A stretch of DNA of 10,778 nucleotides from Coemansia sp. RSA 922 (Eukaryota > Kickxellomycota > Kickxellomycetes > Kickxellales > Kickxellaceae): the NCBI GenBank assembly GCA_027577415.1, contig JANBQS010000891.1, positions 1-10,778 on the forward strand. The letters run 5' to 3'. The notes under the pieces are model-generated. The model ran no database searches and was not told the origin of the DNA. It worked only from the letters and a program-made list of their open reading frames with translations. The position numbers and the translations under genes were made by a program. This document shows, one piece after another, positions 1-8,150 of this stretch; within the stretch, counting starts at the first letter, position 1, and each line of letters begins with the position of its first letter.

Positions 1-1928
1 CAAATATATCACCCAAGACAACCTCCATGTCCAGAAAAAAGCTTCCATGGTATGCAGCAATTATGAGGCTTATTTGGACTCTGCTGAACTCATTCAACTC
101 GCTTGTTAATAACTTAAGCACACTTGCAGCCATATACGCATATTCTACTTCTACTATGGCTAATGTGAGCATGTCCAATGCAAATATACTTGAGATTAAT
201 TCCCTTATTCAAGAATTACAGGCTGATGTGAATGAAATACGCAGAATAGTATCAAGGTTTAAACGCATTCCAAGAAGCAATCAGAGGGCTGAAACCACGC
301 TTAAAGGCGACTATCTCAATTCTTTGCCTTATTCAGATGATCTTTCTGAGATTGGTCCATTGGTAGAGATGAACAATTGTAGCTTTGCCTGGGGAACAGG
401 AGAAAATACTAAGAGTGTTCTTTCAGATGTTACACTTAATGCTGGAGCAGGAGATTTGGTTGCAATAGTTGGCAAGACTGGTGTTGGCAAGTCGTCACTA
501 TTGCTGGCCATGTGCAGTGAAGTGGAAATGACGCAAGGGACCGGAAAGTTGGTGGGTAGAGTTGCATACCTTGAGCAGCAACCATGGATTATGAATGACA
601 CATTGCGTGCAAATATTCTCTTTGGGCGTGAATATGAAGAGGACTATTACTGGAATGTGTTGAGTGCTTGTGCACTTACAGACGACTTGGATATGTGGCC
701 AAACAGTGACATGACTGTTATTGGCGAGAATGGCATGAACATTTCTGGTGGTCAAAGGGCTCGTCTGGCATTGGCTAGAACTGTGTATTCTAAGGCTGAC
801 ATCTATTTCCTAGACGACCCTTTATCAGCAGTCGACGCCATTGTCAAGCGCCATATCTTGGACAATATTATCTTGAGTACTGGGCTGCTGGGCAATAAGC
901 TGCGTTTTGTCACTACCAATGCAGACAACATCTTACCTCTATGTAGCCAAGTTGTTACTGTGGACGGTGGTCATGTCTCAGTTAAGGTACAAACACCCCA
1001 AGTCCACACTGCTTTCGAGTTTAAAGCCCAAACAAAGCCAATACAGAAGGATGTCGGCAATGTCAGCAAAGAGCTACAGGCAACACCAGCTTTAGCATCA
1101 AAAGGCACGCACGTGGCTAGTGTCACTGAAGAGAGCACCGATTTGATTGGTAGTACCAGTGATACCTCTAAAGCGCCAAAGAAGTGGTCACACTGGAGTA
1201 ATGCCCTGTATGCTATTCGCATATGTGGACTCCCAGTGGTGGCAAGCTTTATAATGACAATACTGTTTGATAAGATATCAGCAGCAGTACTCGATATGTA
1301 TAAGCTTGATGTGTTAAGAGGCAACAGCAATCCTAATATGACTGACAGCAATGCAATACTCAAATATATTGGAATAGCTCTATTGAGCGATTTATCCAGA
1401 TCTTTGATGTGGAAGCTCCAGTATTGTGTTAAAGGAGCCTTGATTAATGACAAGTTTGAGCAAAAAGTCGGCAACCATCTTATTAGAGGTCTGCTGTTTG
1501 CACCATTGTCATACTTTGAAAGTAAGCGAGTTAGTGATGTTCGCAGCGAACATAGTACTGCTATTTACACATTTACAAGTAGCGCATATGACTATCTGTC
1601 ATATAGTTGTGGAAATGCTGTATCCGCCCTCTTGTTGATATACCGAATTTCAAAATCGTCTCCTTGGCTTCTCCTTTGTGTTCCATTCTTTTGGTTGATG
1701 TCCCATGTAATGAAATCCGCTTTTAAGCCATTAAGTATGTGTTTTAAAGAGTTGAGTAAAAAAGAGAGGAAAGATCATGATCACAGCAAGAGCTTGGTCC
1801 GTAATGGATCTCAGATGATTCGCCTTTTTGGAGTAGAGCCCTATTTCACTAACAAATACATTCAGGGTGCCGAGAACCAAACTCGCTTGGGCATGGCTAT
1901 ATCGACATACTATGGTCTAAATGAATAG
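1..1928 (+). CDS. ABCC-type ABC transporter, N-terminal part (TMD1 end, NBD1, TMD2); 5' partial, frame broken at 3' end
   Basis: Reads in one frame from the left edge (codons in phase with position 3) to a TAG at 1926-1928. The first ATG, at 27, is internal, because the preceding codons are open and membrane-domain sequence is already under way. Counting from that ATG: residues about 15-60 are the last helices of TMD1, followed by the linker. NBD1 has Walker A GKTGVGKS at 149-156 (471-494), a Q-loop around LEQQPW, signature ISGGQ at 239-243 (741-755) and Walker B IYFLDDP from 259. As usual for ABCC NBD1, the catalytic Glu is Asp (D264). The H-loop His is replaced by Thr (T297 in VTTN). A hydrophilic linker follows at about 330-390, then TMD2 from about 395. 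Family knowledge: ABCC proteins export glutathione conjugates and other organic anions from vacuolar or plasma membranes; the substrate here is unknown. The frame stops shortly before the second half of TMD2 (next entry). Family call is sure; subfamily is not. Confidence 0.9.
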   Translation, partial: NISPKTTSMSRKKLPWYAAIMRLIWTLLNSFNSLVNNLSTLAAIYAYSTSTMANVSMSNANILEINSLIQELQADVNEIRRIVSRFKRIPRSNQRAETTLKGDYLNSLPYSDDLSEIGPLVEMNNCSFAWGTGENTKSVLSDVTLNAGAGDLVAIVGKTGVGKSSLLLAMCSEVEMTQGTGKLVGRVAYLEQQPWIMNDTLRANILFGREYEEDYYWNVLSACALTDDLDMWPNSDMTVIGENGMNISGGQRARLALARTVYSKADIYFLDDPLSAVDAIVKRHILDNIILSTGLLGNKLRFVTTNADNILPLCSQVVTVDGGHVSVKVQTPQVHTAFEFKAQTKPIQKDVGNVSKELQATPALASKGTHVASVTEESTDLIGSTSDTSKAPKKWSHWSNALYAIRICGLPVVASFIMTILFDKISAAVLDMYKLDVLRGNSNPNMTDSNAILKYIGIALLSDLSRSLMWKLQYCVKGALINDKFEQKVGNHLIRGLLFAPLSYFESKRVSDVRSEHSTAIYTFTSSAYDYLSYSCGNAVSALLLIYRISKSSPWLLLCVPFFWLMSHVMKSAFKPLSMCFKELSKKERKDHDHSKSLVRNGSQMIRLFGVEPYFTNKYIQGAENQTRLGMAISTYYGLNE

Positions 1929-1949
1929 TATTCTTGACTACTGAAACAG
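1915..1949 (+). other. Frame break in the ABC transporter gene (1-nt indel, or possible 35-nt mini-intron)
   Basis: The coding frame changes here from phase 0 (stop TAG at 1926-1928) to phase 2 (open from 1925, after TGA at 1922-1924). ABCC proteins have a conserved Trp at this place in TMD2 (the NRW segment). Here the text reads N-E and then TAG, as if one base had been lost from a Trp codon. An alternative is a spliced intron with GT at 1915-1916 and AG at 1948-1949, which restores the frame exactly. However, its donor (GTCTAA) is poor, it is only 35 nt long, and it would delete the conserved Trp region. I favour an indel, either real or a sequencing error. Confidence 0.6.
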
Positions 1950-3091
1950 CACTGCACTCGATACTGCTTTATATCTATATTGCCATGTCAAAGATTGGGT
2001 TCTACATGATAAGGGCAGGTGATGTTGCTGAGTTCCGCGAGAACTGTGTATCAATGGGTACGAAGATAGATGATGTTTCCTCGTTTTACAGAAAAACTTT
2101 TGAGCTACTAGCAAAGATTAATGAGTTCCGCAATCTGGCTGAGCGTGATCCAGAAGCTCCATACGTAATTGATAGCTGCCGTCCATCTGCACAATGGCCA
2201 CCCCATGGCAAAATTGAATTCCGCGACTTTAGCATGAAGTATGGCGCAGATCTAAACTACGCTCTGAAGAACGTCAACTTGACCATCAACCCTGGAGAAA
2301 AGATTGGTATTGTTGGACGGACTGGTGCTGGCAAGTCTTCACTGGCCAAGGTGCTGTTCAGGCTGATTCATGAAAATACTAGCGGTTCAATTTCAATTGA
2401 TGGTCAAGACATTTCCGAGTTTGGCGTTGGTGACTACAGACCTCGACTAGGTATGATTCCTCAAGAGTCGTCCATGATTAACGGATCAATTAGACACAAT
2501 TTGGATCCACTTAATCAGTTTGACGATGAGGAAGTGTGCGCATCATTGGTAAAGTGCAACTTGTCTGAACTAGTTTCATCCAAGGAACTCATAAGCAGAG
2601 GCAGTGAGAAGTCTGAGTACGAAGAGGATCAAGCATGCAAAAGAGAAGAGTGGCAAAATGCTGGCTGGCTTAAGCGTGTGATGCTATTTGCTCTAATGAA
2701 GATGCCCATGACGTTAGACCCTGTGGAAAAGCCCAAGTCCAGTGGATTGGATAAGTCAGTTCAGGATTGCTTTAGAAGCTTTAGTAATGGTCAGAAGCAG
2801 CTGATTGGACTGTGCCGTGTAGTTTTGCGCCGACGCAGGATTATTGTACTTGATGAAGCCACCGCCAATGTCGATTTGGAGACAGACAAGTCCGTTCAAG
2901 AGCTGATTCGCAAGGAGTTTGGAGATTGCACTGTGCTGACTATTGCTCATCGCCTAGAAACAATTATGAAAAGTGATCGCATTATCGTCATGGACAAGGG
3001 CACAATTGCTGAGATTGGCACACCACAAGAACTATTGGCCAAAGACGGAATGTTTTCACAGCTAGTCAAGACCAGTGACTTTGGTCAGTAA
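1934..3091 (+). CDS. ABCC-type ABC transporter, C-terminal part (TMD2 end, NBD2), continuation in a shifted frame
   Basis: Continuation of the preceding transporter, in a frame offset from the first part; stop TAA at 3089-3091. The open frame begins after a TGA at 1922-1924; 1934 is only a TTG and the first ATG is at 1985, so it is not an obvious independent gene start. The first 50 or so residues are the last helices of TMD2. NBD2 has Walker A GRTGAGKS (2315-2338), Q-loop in IPQESSMINGSIR, signature FSNGQ (2780-2794), a full Walker B with catalytic Glu (IIVLDEAT, 2840-2863) and the switch His (codon 2948-2950). NBD2 therefore looks competent for ATP hydrolysis while NBD1 is degenerate, the usual ABCC asymmetry. 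Between Q-loop and signature there is an extra segment of roughly 55 residues (about 2596-2773) not found in MRP1 or Ycf1. Together the two parts are one gene with a single lesion, a very short intron, or a sequencing error. Confidence 0.88.
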   Translation: MTTETALHSILLYIYIAMSKIGFYMIRAGDVAEFRENCVSMGTKIDDVSSFYRKTFELLAKINEFRNLAERDPEAPYVIDSCRPSAQWPPHGKIEFRDFSMKYGADLNYALKNVNLTINPGEKIGIVGRTGAGKSSLAKVLFRLIHENTSGSISIDGQDISEFGVGDYRPRLGMIPQESSMINGSIRHNLDPLNQFDDEEVCASLVKCNLSELVSSKELISRGSEKSEYEEDQACKREEWQNAGWLKRVMLFALMKMPMTLDPVEKPKSSGLDKSVQDCFRSFSNGQKQLIGLCRVVLRRRRIIVLDEATANVDLETDKSVQELIRKEFGDCTVLTIAHRLETIMKSDRIIVMDKGTIAEIGTPQELLAKDGMFSQLVKTSDFGQ

Positions 3092-3238
3092 ATTCTTGCT
3101 ATATATAGTTCAAACAACGAGTATCTTAGTCAATTTATCTACAGGCATATATTAATAGATTTGAGTAAATTACATCAAAAATCTCAATAATGAACGAAAA
3201 AAAGATATATTGTTATATAAAAAGAAATGTATGTGATT
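3092..3238. terminator. Convergent 3' intergenic region shared by the ABC transporter and the RNA acetyltransferase
   Basis: The 147 bp separating two convergent genes are strongly AT-rich, with several TATATA/TATATT-type elements on both strands and A-runs near 3199-3204 and 3220-3225. They presumably hold the cleavage and polyadenylation signals of both transcripts. No canonical AATAAA was seen, which is normal for fungi. No gene or RNA structure was recognised. Confidence 0.4.
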
Positions 3239-6200
3239 TTAGAATTTACCGGTTTTCTTGCTAGTCTTTGATTTCTTGTTTTTCTGCGAATGAGCCTCCT
3301 CAGCCTTTACCAAGTCCTTAGCAACCGAGCGTTCCAGCTTATTCTTCTTCGTACTAGCCTGATTCTTAACGCTAACCACCGACTGAGCAGCCTTACCACC
3401 CGATTGCGCAGCCTTCTTAATCTGAGATTCAGCAGACTCCCAGTCCTTATTATCACCAGCAATAGCATACTCCGATAGATCCATAGCGTCAATCATCTCG
3501 CGCTGCTTCAACTTGAATTCATCAGTAACCTCACGGCCAGCCTCAGCCAGATCCTGCTCCATAGATTTCGCAGTCGGATCCCAAGCGGCCTCATCAGTAA
3601 GCGACCGCTTAGCACCAGTCCTAGAACCACCTACATCCGCGGTATCCACAATCATGCGTTCGGCGTCAAACTCTTTCTCAATGGCTTTCGTCTCCAGCTC
3701 GCGGAAGCGGTTAGAGAATTTACGCAAAATCTTGGTAAACAATGCCAAGATCTGGCGACTCGGCAGGTTAAGCTCCTTCTCCACTTCGTCGACCGACTTG
3801 CGCTGCAGACCAAGACCAAGCAGTATGCATGCCTGGACGCCTGACAGTGACACCGAGGGCCCGAACCGCGAGTCAAAGTAACGCGCCGAGATAGTAGGCA
3901 GCAAATCAAGAACCACATGGTAGTCCAAGAGGTGGTTAGCGTAGGACTCGAGGCGCTTAAGATCGTAGCCGTTAAAGTCGCGGGTAAGGTCAGCACGCGA
4001 GTACTCGGCGACAGCATCAGCAGCCAGAGACTCTGCGCTACGTCCGGCCTTGGCCGCATCCAGAATGGCCATAGCCAGCATGACGGTAAAGTCCTTGAAC
4101 GAGTACGACAGGAGCGTGGCAAAGCGGTGGTGGAAGTCGCGGGCAAAGGCGTCCAGCCAGTGCTCCTTCGCGCGCACGGCCAGGTCGGCGCTCGGCAGCT
4201 CATTCAGCATAACGCAGGTGTACTCGCCGGTCAGCTCATTGCTCGTCTGGCGCATGTAGACGGGCACGTAGCCAGCGCGCTTCCAGAACTTGTGCAGGCC
4301 AGGCGTCAGTCCGTAGCTGACGCCGAGCCAGTGCAGGCGCGTGGGCTTCTTCTCCGGCAGGCGCAGGAACAGCGCGGGCAGCGACGCCGGGTCGCGGACG
4401 TCGACCAGGTCGCGGTGCAGGTCGGCGGCCTCCAGCTCGCGGTCCGAGATGCGCTGCAGGCCGTGCTCGTCGTTGTCGGCCAGCGTGCTGCGGATGCCGC
4501 CGTCCTCCTGCATGGAGCAGAACTGGCCCTGGTAGAAGCCGCGCAGCTGGTCCAGCGCGCGCGACCCGTAGCCCATGCTGGCGTAGTCCGGGTGCGTGGC
4601 TATGCGCACGACGCGCGCGCCCGACAGCGCGGCAAAGTCCTCGTCCTGGTACTGCTGCGCCACCAGCCACGGGATCAGATCGCCCTCGTTGCGCTCGCCC
4701 CGGCCCAGCGCGTTCATGACGGCCTGGCGCGAGATCTCGCCCTCCAGGCACACCTGGATGGCGCACAGCGGCTCGGGCAGGCTGGCGGCGGCGGGGTCGA
4801 TGGGCGGCAGCAGCACAAACACCTGGTGCGCCGGCGCGTCGCTCATCAGCTGCAGGTCGTTGGGCGAGTTTTTGTAGTGCGACGCCACAAACAGCGCCAT
4901 CAGCCGCTGCAGAAACGCCTCCGACACCGGGTGGTACGAGAACAGCGAGTCGCGGTTCACCCAGTACAGCTCGCACTCCGACGGGTGCGGGCAGCCGCCG
5001 ACGGCCTTGGCCGCGATCGTCGCGTCCAGGCACAGCAGCTTGTTGAGCCACTGCTCGGTCGCGTCGCCCAGGCTGTACCGGATCGGCTCCTCCAGCGCCA
5101 CCTCCTTGAGGGACCGCCCGCCAGTGCTGGCTGAACCCTGCGCCGTGCCCGAGACAAAGCCGCGCGACTGCTCGCGCAGCTGCTGGATCAGCTTCAGCGA
5201 CAGCGAGCGGCCCGTGCCCTCGTAGCCGTTGATGGTCGACGCCATGAACACCAGGTACTGGCCCATCAGCTTCTTCACCAGCGGCAGGGGGATGGCCGCC
5301 GCCTCGTCGATCACCACGAGCTCGGCCTGCGACAGCGTGTACGAGTCCTGTGGCTGGATGTACTGGATCGTCTGCCGGTGCTTGCGGAACACGTTGACGC
5401 GCACCACGGCGTCGCGGAAGTCGGGGTTGGTCGACTGCACAATGTCGTAGTCCGTGTGCTCCTCGAACCCCAGCGCGTCGAAGCCCTTGAACACAAACTG
5501 GAACAGCGTCTTGAGATTCTCGGGCGACGGCGACGTCACGAATATGTTCGAGTACCCGTACGCAATGGCGCCCGCCAGCGCCAGCCCCAGCGCCGCCGAC
5601 TTTCCGCGCCCACGCCCGGCCGTCAGCGACACCGTCGACCGCAGCGACTTTTCCGAGATCGCGTCGACAAACGTCATAATCGCCTTGGCCTGGTCCAGCG
5701 TCTTGGCCCGCGCAATCAGGTTGCCGATGGGCTGCGTGTCGGCCAGCGAGCTCTTGAGCGCAGCCAGCTCCTGGTCGCGCGGGCTGACCTCGTCGGACTT
5801 TTTGGCCGGCGGCAGGGGCTTGACGCTCTTGCCAAGCGAGATCGGCAGCACATTGAGCTCGTCGTCCACGACCAAGCACGAGCGGTTGTCAGCCAGGGAG
5901 AGTATGAACCGCTCGTTGAACCGAGACACCACATCGCCATGCACCTCCGTGCGATACCGAGCGTGCACGTCCATCGTCATCGTGTAAAGCTGCTTCAGAG
6001 ACTTCATCGACTTTAGCAAGAGAACGACAATCCCGCCGCCCTCAACCGTCTCGATCGTGCGCGCCAGAATATTGGGTGTCAGCGCTTCAAAGTCCTGCAA
6101 CACACACATGCCGTACGTGTTACCCAGGATCTTGTGCGACTCCTTGTAGTAGGTGTACCGGATGTCAGTGAGCGTGATAAACATCTCAAATGGATCCTCC

Positions 6201-6466
6201 TGGTTTGCTTCGCGGACTCCCTTCTTCACGTCGCGCTTGATCTTGGCTTCGCGCTTTTTGCGGTGGCTCGTGAACCCAAGCTCCTTTTTGTAACACCATA
6301 GCACTGACGGGCGTCCTGTTACGCGCGCCTGAGATAGCATCCAGTGGAGGTTGACCACTTGGTCCTTGCCCTTGTCGCCCACTAGGACAAAGAACGAACG
6401 GTGGTTCTGCTGCACGCCATTCTTAATAAGCGTATTGATACGCGAGTCAACGGCCTTTCTAACCAT
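3239..6466 (-). CDS. NAT10: RNA cytidine acetyltransferase, NAT10/Kre33/TmcA family
   Basis: Complete 1075-residue protein, close to yeast Kre33 and human NAT10 in length, with no intron. It makes N4-acetylcytidine in helices of 18S rRNA and at position 12 of tRNA-Leu and tRNA-Ser (the latter with a Tan1-type adaptor), using acetyl-CoA and ATP, and it is needed for 40S biogenesis in the nucleolus. Domains in order: N-terminal domain about 1-200 (start MVRKAVDSR, typical of the family); RecA-like helicase module with P-loop GRGRGKS, its Lys at 289 (codon 5600-5602), and Walker B VIDEAA with D387-E388; GNAT domain with the acetyl-CoA loop ATHPDYASMGYGSRAL (GYG at 632-634); tRNA-binding C-terminal domain; and a Lys-rich tail probably directing nucleolar import. 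Conserved His are seen in ASHYKNSPNDL (530) and DAPAHQVF (547). The start context GCCATGG is strong. Third-position GC is extreme in the middle of the gene. Family assignment is essentially certain. Confidence 0.97.
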   Translation of the reverse strand: MVRKAVDSRINTLIKNGVQQNHRSFFVLVGDKGKDQVVNLHWMLSQARVTGRPSVLWCYKKELGFTSHRKKREAKIKRDVKKGVREANQEDPFEMFITLTDIRYTYYKESHKILGNTYGMCVLQDFEALTPNILARTIETVEGGGIVVLLLKSMKSLKQLYTMTMDVHARYRTEVHGDVVSRFNERFILSLADNRSCLVVDDELNVLPISLGKSVKPLPPAKKSDEVSPRDQELAALKSSLADTQPIGNLIARAKTLDQAKAIMTFVDAISEKSLRSTVSLTAGRGRGKSAALGLALAGAIAYGYSNIFVTSPSPENLKTLFQFVFKGFDALGFEEHTDYDIVQSTNPDFRDAVVRVNVFRKHRQTIQYIQPQDSYTLSQAELVVIDEAAAIPLPLVKKLMGQYLVFMASTINGYEGTGRSLSLKLIQQLREQSRGFVSGTAQGSASTGGRSLKEVALEEPIRYSLGDATEQWLNKLLCLDATIAAKAVGGCPHPSECELYWVNRDSLFSYHPVSEAFLQRLMALFVASHYKNSPNDLQLMSDAPAHQVFVLLPPIDPAAASLPEPLCAIQVCLEGEISRQAVMNALGRGERNEGDLIPWLVAQQYQDEDFAALSGARVVRIATHPDYASMGYGSRALDQLRGFYQGQFCSMQEDGGIRSTLADNDEHGLQRISDRELEAADLHRDLVDVRDPASLPALFLRLPEKKPTRLHWLGVSYGLTPGLHKFWKRAGYVPVYMRQTSNELTGEYTCVMLNELPSADLAVRAKEHWLDAFARDFHHRFATLLSYSFKDFTVMLAMAILDAAKAGRSAESLAADAVAEYSRADLTRDFNGYDLKRLESYANHLLDYHVVLDLLPTISARYFDSRFGPSVSLSGVQACILLGLGLQRKSVDEVEKELNLPSRQILALFTKILRKFSNRFRELETKAIEKEFDAERMIVDTADVGGSRTGAKRSLTDEAAWDPTAKSMEQDLAEAGREVTDEFKLKQREMIDAMDLSEYAIAGDNKDWESAESQIKKAAQSGGKAAQSVVSVKNQASTKKNKLERSVAKDLVKAEEAHSQKNKKSKTSKKTGKF

Positions 6467-6727
6467 GGCTTTTTAAAAATATAAATAATAGAAAAAGTAT
6501 TTTAGTGTAAGAAATTTTTTTACAAACACACGAAACAAGCAAAGAGGAAAAAAAAAGGATCTTGTCTGTGCCTTTTACGATCCACAATAAAAAAAAAAAT
6601 ATTTCTTGTTAATCTGATCAAGACTGTCCCTCCTATGGAGGTGATCAAGTTGTTCACCAATAAAAAAAACCCTTTTGACTTATATTTCCCTTTTTACTTC
6701 TATTCGTGTTTGTTAATTTTTGAAATC
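6467..6727. promoter_or_regulatory. Divergent promoter between the RNA acetyltransferase and Trm11
   Basis: About 260 bp lie between the two start codons. The region contains a T-run (6514-6521, within GAAATTTTTTT), an A9 run (6548-6556) and an A11 run (6589-6599). Such poly(dA:dT) tracts usually exclude nucleosomes and mark shared fungal promoters. The GAAATTTTTT stretch resembles the yeast RRPE element (AAAATTTT core) of ribosome-biogenesis genes; in this organism that is only a suggestion. No clear TATA box was assigned. Confidence 0.6.
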
Positions 6728-8062
6728 ATGCCGTTATTTCTTGTTTACTTTGCTCACTTCCACGAGGAATTCCGCCTGCCCGAGCTCGACTCGCTGTCAG
6801 TGCTAGAAAACGTGCCGATCGCCTATGACCCAGCCAGCTACTCTCCCGAGTCTCCCTTCCTACTCATACAAGTCGAGTCAGCTGCACAAGCAGTCAAGTT
6901 GGTTCGACGCGGAATCTTAATACGGTTTGTGTTAGAGTACTGGGGATCGGGAAAGACATACGACGAGCTATTCAGCCTCCTAAAACAGACGCCCGAGAGA
7001 TGGTCCGATTACATGACTTGCTCGTTCAAGTTTACTGTCGACGGGTTTGGCCGGTCCTTATCACAGGAGGAGAAGATATCGGTCATTGAGTCGTTCAGTT
7101 TTATGGCATTCAAAGGGCCGATTAAGATGAAGAACCCGGATGCAGAGTTTTTCGTATGCGAGGAATACGGCGAACCAGATAACCCCTTACCGAAAGAGAC
7201 ACCGAAAATGATCTGGTTTGGTAGGCTGTTGGGTCAGGGTAGCAGAGATCTTATCGATAAGTTTGATGTCAAGAAACGCAAGTACCTGGGAAACACCACT
7301 ATGGACGCTGAATTGTCTCTAGTCATGGCTAACCAGGCATTAGCTCGTAACGGTGCACTAGTGTATGATCCGTTTGTGGGTACTGGTAGCTTTCTATTGA
7401 CTTGCTCGCATTTCGGTGCATACTCTATGGGTTCCGATATCGATGGACGTCAGATTCGGGGTACTGCTGGATTCCGTCGTGGAGTCGACGGAATATCAGC
7501 CAACTTGGCTCAATACGGATTGGCCGACCGAGTTTTAGATACCGTGGTATTTGATATTTGTCGTAACCCGTGGCGAGACGGCCCCATGTTTGACGCCATT
7601 GTCACTGACCCACCATACGGCGTGCGCGCTGGCGCTAAGCGTCTGGGTCGCAAAAACGGAACACTGCCTGAACTCAGTCTCAAAGTCGTCGATGGCGTAG
7701 AGAACCATCGTCGCTCTGACTACCTTCCTCCCACTGTTCCATATGAGATGTCTGATGTGATTGGCGATTTGCTGGGGTTTGCAGCGGAAAAATTAGTCGT
7801 TGGCGGACGACTAGTTTATTGGTTACCTACTGTTGCTGGTGAATATGATCCGAAAGATCTGCCAGTTCATCCTGTGTTGAGAGTAGTGGCTAACTCGGAG
7901 CAGCCATTTGGTGGATGGAGTCGTCGCTTGGTTACTATGGAGAAATTCGCTCCCCTACAGGGTGATGCTACAGCGGAGCTTCCGGAACATGCTCCGGCGC
8001 ATAGAAATTTCCGTGACCGCTATTTTAGCAAATTTGAGGCTATTACGCCAGAGACTGAATAA
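6728..8062 (+). CDS. TRM11: tRNA (guanine(10)-N2)-methyltransferase catalytic subunit Trm11
   Basis: A 444-residue protein when started at the ATG at 6728, matching the length of yeast Trm11 (about 433) and human TRMT11 (about 463). That start gives the family-typical opening MPLFLVYFAHFHEEFRLPEL. An in-frame ATG at 6635 would add 31 hydrophobic residues. Trm11 forms N2-methylguanosine at G10 of tRNAs using S-adenosylmethionine, working with the activator Trm112 in the cytoplasm. The N-terminal half holds the THUMP-containing RNA-binding region. The Rossmann methyltransferase domain follows KRKYLGNTTMDAELS, with motif I DPFVGTGS at residues 214-221 (7367-7390), an acidic S-adenosylmethionine contact in GSDIDGRQIRG, and catalytic motif IV DPPYG at 294-298 (7607-7621). 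The later ENHRRSDYLPPTVPYEMSD block is also characteristic. No intron. It is transcribed divergently from the RNA acetyltransferase gene, with which it shares the tRNA D-arm as substrate. Confidence 0.96.
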   Translation: MPLFLVYFAHFHEEFRLPELDSLSVLENVPIAYDPASYSPESPFLLIQVESAAQAVKLVRRGILIRFVLEYWGSGKTYDELFSLLKQTPERWSDYMTCSFKFTVDGFGRSLSQEEKISVIESFSFMAFKGPIKMKNPDAEFFVCEEYGEPDNPLPKETPKMIWFGRLLGQGSRDLIDKFDVKKRKYLGNTTMDAELSLVMANQALARNGALVYDPFVGTGSFLLTCSHFGAYSMGSDIDGRQIRGTAGFRRGVDGISANLAQYGLADRVLDTVVFDICRNPWRDGPMFDAIVTDPPYGVRAGAKRLGRKNGTLPELSLKVVDGVENHRRSDYLPPTVPYEMSDVIGDLLGFAAEKLVVGGRLVYWLPTVAGEYDPKDLPVHPVLRVVANSEQPFGGWSRRLVTMEKFAPLQGDATAELPEHAPAHRNFRDRYFSKFEAITPETE

Positions 8063-8150
8063 TTTTTTTGAGCAAATATTATTTCACCTATGTAAGCCCA
8101 AATAGGTTATCTATAGAGAATGGTGGGGAGAATGTGCTCTTGGAAAATCA

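Noticed and set aside
2..109. Alternative open frame at the left edge (phase 2) with residues such as AELIQLA, suggesting a second frameshift in the transporter
   Set aside because: The phase-0 frame gives the expected spacing of Tyr, Trp and Leu-Val in the following TMD1 helix, and phase 2 stops at 107-109. The evidence for a second lesion is too thin.
971..1474. 167-codon minus-strand frame inside the ABC transporter
   Set aside because: Antisense shadow of conserved NBD1-linker-TMD2 coding sequence, without its own promoter or domain.
3917..5134. 405-codon open frame on the plus strand, antisense to the RNA acetyltransferase
   Set aside because: Composition is dominated by Arg, Ala, Val, Gln and His as expected from reading GC-rich codons backwards; there are no domains, and the opposite strand encodes a canonical conserved protein.
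4236..5879. 547-codon open frame on the minus strand in another phase of the same gene
   Set aside because: Low-complexity Gly/Ala/Arg translation caused by high third-position GC; a shadow of the acetyltransferase.
6635..8062. Trm11 start at 6635
   Set aside because: The family opening and length fit the ATG at 6728; the extra 31 residues lie in T-rich leader-like DNA. Kept only as a finding.
7908..8105. 65-codon plus-strand frame overlapping the 3' end of TRM11
   Set aside because: Different phase across conserved Trm11 coding sequence; no features of its own.
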